A program made the translations under genes and the position numbers. Source: Candidatus Methanomethylophilaceae archaeon (GTDB taxonomy: Archaea; Thermoplasmatota; Thermoplasmata; Methanomassiliicoccales; Methanomethylophilaceae). Taken from it: a DNA stretch of 42,427 nt. Below the pieces are notes generated by a model. It had not been told where the DNA came from and ran no database searches. It was given only the letters and a program-made list of their open reading frames with translations. Each line of letters starts with the position of its first letter. The first letter of the stretch is position 1. The stretch covers positions 1-42,427 of the forward strand of contig CALUHQ010000065.1 of assembly GCA_944320485.1 (NCBI GenBank). Reading direction: 5' to 3'. Positions 16,032 to 22,439 of this stretch are shown one piece after another.

Positions 16032-17161
16032 TTTGCTGGGGGCGCCCCGGACCTGTCGGAATCGGGGCTGAACTGCCTGTACAGCTCCAGCAGCCCGTCC
16101 AGGGGGATGTCCGTCTTGAAGGACGTGGGCGACACGTGGGACTTGGACGCCCTGCCGTGCCCGTTCAGGAACTCTACGAAGTCGTCTATCCTGGGCGGGG
16201 ACATCTTGACGTGGGATGACAGCTCGCTCATGTCGTACACGAACACCTGGTCGTCAAGCTCCCCCCTCCAGAGGGACAGGTACTTGGCGCACCTGCGCTC
16301 GTCCGCCATGCCCTCGGGGGACATCCTGGACAGCGTGTAGGCGTCGTGCAGTGGTCCCAGCCAGAACGGCCCCAGGCGGTGATCGTCGTCCGGGAGGGCG
16401 GACGTGGAGCGCTCCATGGTCTCGGTGTCGGAGTGCATGTACCCGAGCTGGGCGAGGCTGTCGTCGGCGGCCTTGGCGCCCTCGGTGATCTGGACGTAGG
16501 TCCTGAAGTAGTGGTCGGCGTAGAACGAGAGCAGCGGCTTCATTCCCCTGTCGAACTTGGCGAGCTCGCGGGCGACGTTGCACATCAGGATCCTCAGGCC
16601 GCCCTCGTGGCACATGAACCCGCGTATGGGCTCGCACTGGTACCTCCTCCTGCACTTGGGGGCGTGGGCGCCGGCGAGGGGTGCGGTGTCCGTGGCGGTG
16701 ATCGCCATTATCCCCCTCCTCCCGGTGCCGCGGACGGCGGACTGGAGGAACGGCATGGGGGACCCGAACGGGTCCAGGTCCACGTAGTCGAAGGACTCCT
16801 CCGTGAAGAGTATGTGGAGGTTGGAGCAGTTGGCCCTGCAGTTGGTCAGGCCGTTGAGGTCGATGTTCGCCTGTATGTACGGCATGGCCGAGGGGCTGAT
16901 GTCGTTGGCCGTGACCTCGGATCCCGGGACCTCGTTGGCAATCCTGACGGACCTGGATCCGGTGGCGCACATGGCGTCGGCGACCCTGATGGAGTCACTT
17001 TCCAAGGATCTGAGGAGCATGACGCTGACGTCGCGGTTGAACGCCATCTGTTCGTTGAAGAAAACGGGGCCGACCTTCTTGCCGGGCCCGTGCATGGAAT
17101 GCTCGAGGGGGACGAGAATGTCCGTGCCGCCCTCGCGTATGACCGTCCCTTCGGGGGTCAA
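16025..17161 (-). CDS. trm1: tRNA (guanine(26)-N2)-dimethyltransferase
   Basis: A 378-residue SAM-dependent enzyme that makes N2,N2-dimethylguanosine at position 26 of tRNA. Recognisable: VGPVFFNEQMAFNRDVSV near 35, the SAM site DAMCATGSRSVRIANE, NDISPSAMPYIQANI, the catalytic FDYVDLDPFGSPMPFL, TDTAPLAGAHAPKCRRRY, CHEGGLRIL and the zinc-site region. SHVSPTSFKTDIPLD closes the protein as in archaeal Trm1. Similarity begins at TPEGTVIREGG, so the start is TTG at 17161, overlapping the NTPase stop by 4 bp (TTGA). The frame is open further upstream but that part is the NTPase gene in another frame. It ends with TAA. Confidence 0.93.
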   Translation of the reverse strand: MTPEGTVIREGGTDILVPLEHSMHGPGKKVGPVFFNEQMAFNRDVSVMLLRSLESDSIRVADAMCATGSRSVRIANEVPGSEVTANDISPSAMPYIQANIDLNGLTNCRANCSNLHILFTEESFDYVDLDPFGSPMPFLQSAVRGTGRRGIMAITATDTAPLAGAHAPKCRRRYQCEPIRGFMCHEGGLRILMCNVARELAKFDRGMKPLLSFYADHYFRTYVQITEGAKAADDSLAQLGYMHSDTETMERSTSALPDDDHRLGPFWLGPLHDAYTLSRMSPEGMADERRCAKYLSLWRGELDDQVFVYDMSELSSHVKMSPPRIDDFVEFLNGHGRASKSHVSPTSFKTDIPLDGLLELYRQFSPDSDRSGAPPANL

Positions 17162-17703
17162 ACGCTCTCCCCGCTCATCAGCTTGACGATCTTGTAGGGG
17201 AGAATGTTGCGGTTCGTGGGCGTGACCTCCAGGATCCTCACGTCGTCCCTCCTCCTGATGTCCTGCAGGAGGGGGTTCCTGGATTTCTTGTGGAGCGTGA
17301 TGATCATGGGCTTGTCCGCATCGAGCGCCTCCTTGACGGCCTCGATGAAGAGCTGGCTCTCCACCTCCATCTTGCCGACCTCGTCGATGACGATGATGTC
17401 GCAGTTCTGGCACGCGTCCCTTATGGCCTTGACTCCGATCTCTTCGAGTTTGGAGAGGTCCACGCCGATCTTGCCCACCATGACCTTGCTCTCGATCTCG
17501 GTGCTGGCGAAGACCGCGGTCTCGCCCGTGGCGAGGTCCCTGACCGTGAATCCGGTCTTGTGCCTGCCGTCGCCTACGGGCTCGTCGATCATGCCCCCGA
17601 TGGAGAGCTCCTCCCCTTTCAGCATCTCGATGACCCGCAGCAGGGCATAGGTTTTCCCAGAGCCCGGCAGACCCGTAATTCCGATCTTGATATCAGCTAT
17701 CAT
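17158..17703 (-). CDS. THEP1-type nucleoside-triphosphatase
   Basis: A 181-residue P-loop NTPase of the THEP1/YifB-unrelated NTPase_1 family, which hydrolyses several NTPs; its cell role is unclear. Walker A is GLPGSGKT near residue 10, followed by LLRVIEMLK. GGMIDEPVGDGRHKTGF matches the family loop. Walker B is DIIVIDEVGKMEVES near 100. The protein probably begins at MIADIKIG (ATG 17703), since the frame upstream contains the promoter palindrome. It overlaps trm1 by 4 bp and leads a two-gene operon with it. A small hairpin (CCAGT/ACTGG, 17715-17730) lies in the leader. Confidence 0.9.
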   Translation of the reverse strand: MIADIKIGITGLPGSGKTYALLRVIEMLKGEELSIGGMIDEPVGDGRHKTGFTVRDLATGETAVFASTEIESKVMVGKIGVDLSKLEEIGVKAIRDACQNCDIIVIDEVGKMEVESQLFIEAVKEALDADKPMIITLHKKSRNPLLQDIRRRDDVRILEVTPTNRNILPYKIVKLMSGESV

Positions 17704-17740
17704 GGACACGCCCGCCAGTTGAAAGACTGGCTCTAACATG

Positions 17741-17761
17741 ATTGACATGTCAATATAAAAA
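17741..17761 (-). promoter_or_regulatory. TATA box overlapping a perfect 14-bp palindrome
   Basis: ATTGACATGTCAAT (17741-17754) is a perfect palindrome. It runs into the TATA element TTTTTATATTG (17751-17761, minus strand), so a bound dimer would block TBP at the NTPase-trm1 promoter. The rest of the gap to mptD (17762-17878) shows no gene. Confidence 0.6.
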
Positions 17762-17878
17762 GGGTGGTCCGGATTCTCTGGATTCTCGTCTCTCTGTACG
17801 TCGAAACGGTAACGGAACCTCGATAATCATACGGCGATCGTCGAATGAAGAAGGTCCCGGCGGAACAGCCAGCAGACT

Positions 17879-18256
17879 TCAGCAAATGTCGGAGATGTAC
17901 ATCAGCGGGTAGCGGAGGGTCTCGTCGTACCTCATCTCCGCGGTCACCCTCGTGTCCCCTACCGCGATGCTCACCACCGCGTCGATCATCTCGCCGGTGA
18001 GCGACTTGTACGAGTACCTGTCCCCGTCCTTCACGAAGGAGCTCCTGTCGATGGATATCTGGACGGCGACGACGTAGGGCTGGACCGAGATCGCCCTGGC
18101 GATCCCCTCCTCGAGGGAATCCACGGTGTCGAGGTTCACCGGGGTGCCTACGAACTGGTGGTAGATCGTCCCCATCTTGATGCCCGCCTCGAAGAGCGCG
18201 CGCTCCCTGTCCGTGCACGAGAACCTGCTGCTGGCCATCGCGTCCCTGTCTTCCAT
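17879..18256 (-). CDS. mptD: Archaeal dihydroneopterin aldolase (MptD-like)
   Basis: A 125-residue member of the archaeal 7,8-dihydroneopterin aldolase family, which makes 6-hydroxymethyl-7,8-dihydropterin on the way to methanopterin. The typical core is present: CTDRERALFEAGIKMGTIYHQFVGTPV (split here as CTDRERALFEAGIK and MGTIYHQFVGTPV), then SLEEGIARAI, QPYVVAVQISID, and the C-terminal RYDETLRYPLMYI. Its presence supports a tetrahydromethanopterin-using archaeon. ATG 18256 lies 27 bp from an AT-rich element that also faces nadA; ATG 18238 is a shorter option. Confidence 0.88.
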   Translation of the reverse strand: MEDRDAMASSRFSCTDRERALFEAGIKMGTIYHQFVGTPVNLDTVDSLEEGIARAISVQPYVVAVQISIDRSSFVKDGDRYSYKSLTGEMIDAVVSIAVGDTRVTAEMRYDETLRYPLMYISDIC

Positions 18257-18276
18257 GTGTCGCTGTAACCAGGACA

Positions 18277-18288
18277 GTTTTATTTAAC
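18277..18288. promoter_or_regulatory. Single TATA element between divergent mptD and nadA
   Basis: GTTTTATTTAAC is the only AT-rich element in the 51-bp gap. Its centre is 27 bp from the mptD ATG and 25 bp from the nadA ATG, both the normal spacing for a leaderless archaeal mRNA. It appears to work in both directions, so the two genes may compete for TBP. Confidence 0.6.
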
Positions 18289-18307
18289 TGATGGCGATGC
18301 GCGGTCC

Positions 18308-19210
18308 ATGGAATCCGTCGGGGAGAGAATCGCCCGCCTGAAGAGGGAACGCAACGCAGTCATCCTTGTCCACAACTACTGCCTTCCCGAGGTCCAGGAC
18401 GTGGCCGACTACGTGGGGGACTCCCTGGGATTGTCCGTGAAGGCGACCCAGACGGACGCCGACGTCATAGTGTTCTGCGGCGTCACCTTCATGGCCGAGA
18501 CCGCGAAGATCCTCAACCCCGGTAAGACGGTCCTGATCCCGGACGCGGCCGCGGTGTGCGCCATGGCGCAGATGTGCAGCCCCGAGCAGATAGTCGCCGC
18601 CAGGGAGGCCAACCCCGGCAGGGAGGTCGTGGGCTATGTCAACTCCACAGCCGCCTGCAAGGCCGAGATGGATGTGTGCTGCACGTCGTCCAACGCCGTG
18701 GACATCGTGTCCTCCCTGGAGTCGTCCGGAGCAATATTCGTCCCGGACAGGAACCTGGGCACGTACGCCGCCGGGAGGTGCCCTTCCAAGGACGTCGTCC
18801 TCTGGGACGGGTTCTGCCCGATACACCAGTCCATCTCCGTGCAGCAGGTCCAGGAGCTAAAGGCGGCGCACCCGGACGCGGAGGTCCTGGCCCACCCCGA
18901 GTGCAGGTCCGAGGTTCTCGACCTCGCGGACGTCATCGGTTCCACCGAGAAGATGCTGAACCATTGCAGGGCATCAGAGAGGGACGGGTTCATCGTTCTG
19001 ACCGAGGTCGGGATGCGCCACAGGCTTGAGGCCAACTGCCCCGGCAAGAGATTCTATTTCCCGGAGCACGCGGTGTGCGGCGCCATGAAGATGGCCACGC
19101 TGTAGTCCATCGTCTCCGCGCTGGAGCGCATGGAGCCGCAGGTGGTCCTCCCGGAGGAGGTCATGGGACGGGCCCGCAGGCCCGTCGAGAGGATGATTGG
19201 CCTCTCATGA
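18308..19210 (+). CDS. nadA: Quinolinate synthase with in-frame amber codon (probable pyrrolysine readthrough)
   Basis: NadA condenses iminoaspartate with dihydroxyacetone phosphate to quinolinate using a 4Fe-4S cluster. Seen are VHNYCLPEVQDVADYVGDS, VFCGVTFMAETAKIL, YVNSTAACKAEMDVCCTSSNAV (split after ACK), PDRNLGTY, AHPECRSEV and AVCGAMKMATL. The codon after ATL is TAG (19103-19105, codon 266). The same frame then continues for 34 sense codons to TGA 19208-19210, and those residues (SALERMEPQVVLPEEV, then GRARRPVERM) match the normal NadA C-terminus. With readthrough the protein is 300 residues, the family's usual size. If TAG were a stop, that end would be lost. The last sense codon, TCA, is the reverse-strand stop of the next gene. 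Confidence 0.93.
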
Positions 19211-19672
19211 GAACATGGGGTCCTTCCTGACCGCGCTGGCCGGGATGAGGCCCTTCAGCTTGCCGTCGTTGACGTCGACGGTCTTGAAGGCGATCATGAC
19301 CAGGTGCTTGATGGTGTTCACCGAGGGCGTCCTGTCGAAGTAGCTCTGCACGATCTTGAAGTAGATCTTGGGCTCCTCGTCGGCCATGTAGAATCCGCCG
19401 TTGTTGATGTTGTTGTTGACCGTGTTGAGCTCGGGGATGAGCTTGTTGCGGGCGTCCTCGGGTATGTCGAACATCAGGTAGCAGTAGATGTTCAGCGTGA
19501 GGTTGTTGTCGTCCGCTATCATCGCCATCCCGATGGGGTTGTCGTCCCCCATGGCGCTGAGGACTATGCTGCCGTCCTCCCTCGTCTCGTAGCTCAGGTC
19601 GAGGCTTTCCAGAGCCTTCCTGGCGTTCGACAGCACCTTCGCTCCGTCGACCTTTCCGAACATGTCAACCAC
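19205..19672 (-). CDS. YbjN-domain-like protein
   Basis: A 155-residue soluble protein. The order of elements fits the YbjN/type III secretion chaperone-like fold: an N-terminal helix (VLSNARKALESLDLSY), strands around REDGSIVLSAM and NLTLNIYCYLMFDIP, the helix ELNTVNNNINNGGFYM, then PKIYFKIVQSYF and a final helix with NTIKHLVMIAFKTVD. The LNxxNxxxxxGxF pattern is typical of YbjN proteins, which have no settled biochemical role. It starts 8 bp after the citrate synthase stop on the same strand, so the two are likely co-transcribed. It is convergent with nadA: the two stop codons are adjacent. Confidence 0.75.
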   Translation of the reverse strand: MVDMFGKVDGAKVLSNARKALESLDLSYETREDGSIVLSAMGDDNPIGMAMIADDNNLTLNIYCYLMFDIPEDARNKLIPELNTVNNNINNGGFYMADEEPKIYFKIVQSYFDRTPSVNTIKHLVMIAFKTVDVNDGKLKGLIPASAVRKDPMFS

Positions 19673-19680
19673 GATGGGGC

Positions 19681-21066
19681 TCAGGACTTATCTTCGTTGT
19701 CCCCGCCGTCGGCCGATGAGCGGTCCTCCAGCTGGACGTACTCCCTCGCCTCGCCTATGTTGATGTATGCGGGACGGAGGATCTTGTTGGACGTGACCAG
19801 CTCCTCGATGCGGTGGGCGCTCCAGCCGACGATTCTTGCGGTGGCGAACAGGGCGGTGTAGATCTCCTCGGGGATGTCCAGGAGGTCGTACACGAACCCG
19901 CTGTAGAAGTCCACGTTGGCGGAAACGCTGGTGGCGCTGGGGCGCTTGGCCATGATGAGCTCCGGGGCCATGTTCTCGATCCTCTCGTAGAGCTGGTACT
20001 CCTCCAGGCGGCCCTTCTCGGCGGCCAGCTTCTCGACGAACGACTTGAAGATCTCCGCCCTCGGGTCGGACATGGTGTAGACGGCGTGTCCCATACCGTA
20101 GATGAGCCCCTGCTTGTCGAACACCTTCTTGTCCAGGATGTCGTTGAGGTACCCGGCCAGGGCCTCGTCGTCCCTGGGGTCGGCGACGTGCTTCTTGATG
20201 TCGTCCATCATCTCCATGACCTTCAGGTTGGCCCCTCCGTGCTTGGGTCCCTTGAGCGACGACATGGCCGCGGCGATGACCGCGTAGGTGTCTGACCCGG
20301 CTGAGGTGGTGACCCTGGTCGTGAAGGTGGAGTTGTTCCCTCCGCCGTGCTCCATGTGGAGGACGAGGGCCAGGTCCAGGACGGTGGCCTCGAGCGTGGT
20401 GTACTTCGTGTCCGGCCTCAGCATCCTGAGCAGGTTCTCTGCCGTGGAGAGGTGGGGGTCCGGGCGGTGGATGTACATGCTCTCGTCGTTGACGTAGTGG
20501 TTGTACGCGTGGTAGCTGTACGCGGTCAGCATGGGGAACACGCTGATGAGGTAGATGCACTGCCTGAGGACGTTCTCCAGGCTGTTGTCCAGAGCCCTCT
20601 TGTCATAGGAGGCGAGGAACAGGATGCACCTGGCGATGGAGTTCATGATGTCCTTGCTGGCGGCTTTCATCACGACGTCCCTGACGAACGTGACCGGCAG
20701 CGCCCTCTCCTCGGTGAGGTGGAGCTTGAACTCGTCCAGCTCCTCCTTGGTCGGCAGGCTGCCGAACAGGAGGAGGTAGGTGCACTCCTCGAAGCCGTAC
20801 CGTTTGTTCAGGAAGCCGGCGGTCAGGTCCTTGATGTCGTACCCGCGGTACCTGAGCTTCCCGGGGCAGGGGACCTTCTTCCCGTCGATCTTCTTGGTCC
20901 CGTCCACCTGCGAGACGGTGGTGAGTCCGACCACGACCCCGTTCCCGTTGGAGTCGCGGAGGCCCTTCTTCACATCGAACTTCTCGTATAGGTCGGGGGA
21001 GAAACTGTCCGTCTGAAGGCACTGGTTCTTCTTCCTCTCTATGAATTTCTTGTAATCGCTGTTCAT
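19681..21066 (-). CDS. gltA: Citrate synthase, bacterial type
   Basis: A 461-residue Si-type citrate synthase condensing oxaloacetate with acetyl-CoA. Catalytic motifs are intact: LHMEHGGGNNSTF with the first His, GPKHGGANLKVMEMM, GMGHAVYTMSDPRAE with the second His, and SANVDFYSGFVYDLL with the Asp. It has an N-terminal extension of about 65 residues before LRYRGYDIKDL, as in homologues from anaerobic bacteria. The C-terminal 15 residues are acidic and Ser-rich. Many methanogens lack this enzyme or use the Re-type, so transfer from bacteria is a fair guess, and it would supply 2-oxoglutarate for glutamate. The Shine-Dalgarno GGGGAGGAA precedes the ATG. The leader is long, near 80 nt. Confidence 0.95.
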   Translation of the reverse strand: MNSDYKKFIERKKNQCLQTDSFSPDLYEKFDVKKGLRDSNGNGVVVGLTTVSQVDGTKKIDGKKVPCPGKLRYRGYDIKDLTAGFLNKRYGFEECTYLLLFGSLPTKEELDEFKLHLTEERALPVTFVRDVVMKAASKDIMNSIARCILFLASYDKRALDNSLENVLRQCIYLISVFPMLTAYSYHAYNHYVNDESMYIHRPDPHLSTAENLLRMLRPDTKYTTLEATVLDLALVLHMEHGGGNNSTFTTRVTTSAGSDTYAVIAAAMSSLKGPKHGGANLKVMEMMDDIKKHVADPRDDEALAGYLNDILDKKVFDKQGLIYGMGHAVYTMSDPRAEIFKSFVEKLAAEKGRLEEYQLYERIENMAPELIMAKRPSATSVSANVDFYSGFVYDLLDIPEEIYTALFATARIVGWSAHRIEELVTSNKILRPAYINIGEAREYVQLEDRSSADGGDNEDKS

Positions 21067-21415
21067 CGTCTTTCCTCCCCGTAAGTCGTTTCGTGATGCG
21101 CTGAAGGGTGTGTGACGCGACAGCCTCCAGAAGTGCGCGTGTTGAACCTAACGTTACCCCTATGCGTTGAGATTTAATAAGGTTGGTTGTCGGATTGGAT
21201 AGTGTATCCAACTTAGCCCTGTCGCATCCCGATCGGCCAGACGTCCGTACGGTTGAAGAATCTTTCCCGTGCTGTCATGCTGCATCCTGGTTCCATCCAT
21301 CCAACGTCGGTCGGATGTCTACGACGGCTTGGACGTCATGAACTGCTCATCCCCCGATGCGGGCATCCATCCTGCCGATGGCAATGATTAATCCAGGGCA
21401 GTGGATTACCCGTTC
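21067..21415. promoter_or_regulatory. Intergenic control region between gltA and the ubiquitin-fold gene
   Basis: No gene is seen in this stretch of about 350 bp. The gltA TATA box is CCTTATTAAATC (21171-21182, minus strand), about 110 bp from the ATG. Just upstream of it, TTGGATA-GTG-TATCCAA (21195-21211) is a perfect inverted repeat with 7-bp arms, a likely operator. TAACGTTA (21149-21156) is a palindrome within the gltA leader. On the plus strand TGATTAATCC (21385-21394) is a TATA-like box 27 bp before ATG 21416. The 21212-21380 part shows nothing I can name. Confidence 0.55.
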
Positions 21416-21607
21416 ATGGCAAGGTTGAACATCTCAGGCTCCGTCAGCGAGATCCCCTCCGGTATGACGATCCAGGAGGCGGTGTCCGCGCTCGGTCAGC
21501 ATCCGGACTCGTTCCTCTTCCTCATCGACGGCAGGCCGGTCCCGATGGACACGGTGCCCCCGGAGGACTCCGAGGTCCGCGCCATGAGGGTCGCATCGGG
21601 CGGATGA
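21416..21607 (+). CDS. Ubiquitin-fold sulfur-carrier-like protein (ThiS/MoaD/SAMP-like)
   Basis: A 63-residue protein that ends in Gly-Gly. It shows the pattern of ThiS, MoaD and archaeal SAMP proteins: a beta-hairpin (MARLNISGSVSEIPSG), a helix (TIQEAVSALG), a strand (SFLFLIDGRPVP), an acidic turn, and VRAMRVASGG. In such proteins the C-terminal glycine is adenylated by an E1-like enzyme and then carries sulfur or is joined to lysines. GTG 21401 would add five residues; ATG 21416 is preferred since a TATA-like box is 27 bp upstream. No E1-like or thiamine/molybdopterin gene is nearby. It converges with the cobQ-like gene, one base apart. The function is inferred from fold and end alone. Confidence 0.75.
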   Translation: MARLNISGSVSEIPSGMTIQEAVSALGQHPDSFLFLIDGRPVPMDTVPPEDSEVRAMRVASGG

Positions 21608-21608
21608 T

Positions 21609-22439
21609 TCAGCTCCTGGCGATCTCCTCGAGGGCCTCGAAGTCGAGCTCCCTCTCGCACGCGTCGGTGAGCTCGTCCATGTTGTCCATGAAGGCGGACC
21701 TGGCGTCGGAACCCTCCAGCTTCCCCTCGGACGACGACAGCGAGTCCTCGTCCGGGAACCTGAGGTGCATGTACGGGAGGACGCCGAGGCACCTCATGCC
21801 TGTGAGCCGCTCCACCTCCTCGATCCCGGAGCGGAGTATCGACGGCTCCCCTCTGAACCTGTTGATCACGAACCCCTTCACCAGGGGCCTGACGTCCTCG
21901 GGTATGAGCAGCCATGTCCCGTAGATCGCGGCGAACACGCCCCCGCGCTCTATGTCGCCCACCAGGATCGCAGGGATCCCGAGTCTCCTCATCAGCCCCA
22001 CGTTGGCTATGTCCCTCTCTATCAGGTTGAGCTCCGCAGGGGACCCCGATCCTTCGCAGACCACGAACCCGTGCTCGGAGGAGAGCCTGGAGTATGCTTC
22101 CGCTGCGGCGTCCATCGCCGCGGCGCGGTCCATGGGACAGTCTTTGGTGACGTCCTGGTGTGGCTTGCCGCGGAGGACCATCTGGATCACACCCCCGCCG
22201 GACGGCTTCAGGAGTATGGGGTTCATGTCCGTCTCCGGCTCGAGGCCGCAGGACCATGCCTGGAACGCCTGGCCGATGCCTATCTCCCCTCCGTCCCTGG
22301 TGGCGTAGGAGTTGAGGGACAGGTTGAGGGCCTTGAACGGGACGGGATCCAGCCCCTCCCTCATCAGGTGCCTGCAGATCATGGCGCACACCGTGGTCTT
22401 CCCCGCGCCGGAGGATGTTCCTAGAACGAGGACCCTCAC
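21609..22439 (-). CDS. Cobyric acid synthase-like protein lacking the amidotransferase domain
   Basis: A 276-residue protein matching only the ATP-binding half of CobQ. The P-loop variant is VLGTSSGAGKTTV at residues 5-17. It is followed by VPFKALNLSLNSY, MNPILLKPSGGGVIQMV, VCEGSGSPAELNLIERDIANVG, GDIERGGVFA and IKGF-type VKGFVINRFRG. After GVLPYMHLRFPDEDSL the sequence turns acidic and stops; there is no glutaminase domain. Start GTG 22439 overlaps the upstream cobQ stop by 4 bp, so both are translated together. The preserved ATP-site motifs argue against a decaying pseudogene. It may use ammonia or the neighbour's glutaminase, or act on another corrinoid or tetrapyrrole; this is inference. 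Confidence 0.85.
   Translation of the reverse strand: MRVLVLGTSSGAGKTTVCAMICRHLMREGLDPVPFKALNLSLNSYATRDGGEIGIGQAFQAWSCGLEPETDMNPILLKPSGGGVIQMVLRGKPHQDVTKDCPMDRAAAMDAAAEAYSRLSSEHGFVVCEGSGSPAELNLIERDIANVGLMRRLGIPAILVGDIERGGVFAAIYGTWLLIPEDVRPLVKGFVINRFRGEPSILRSGIEEVERLTGMRCLGVLPYMHLRFPDEDSLSSSEGKLEGSDARSAFMDNMDELTDACERELDFEALEEIARS

Noticed and set aside
19103-19105. TAG as the true end of nadA, or nadA as a pseudogene
   Set aside because: The frame after TAG encodes the conserved C-terminus up to a TGA, with no other damage; TAG is not used as a stop elsewhere in the window.
21141-21156. GAACCTAACGTTA in the gltA leader as an iron-regulator half-site
   Set aside because: Only one half resembles TTAGGTTC; there is no second arm at the right distance.
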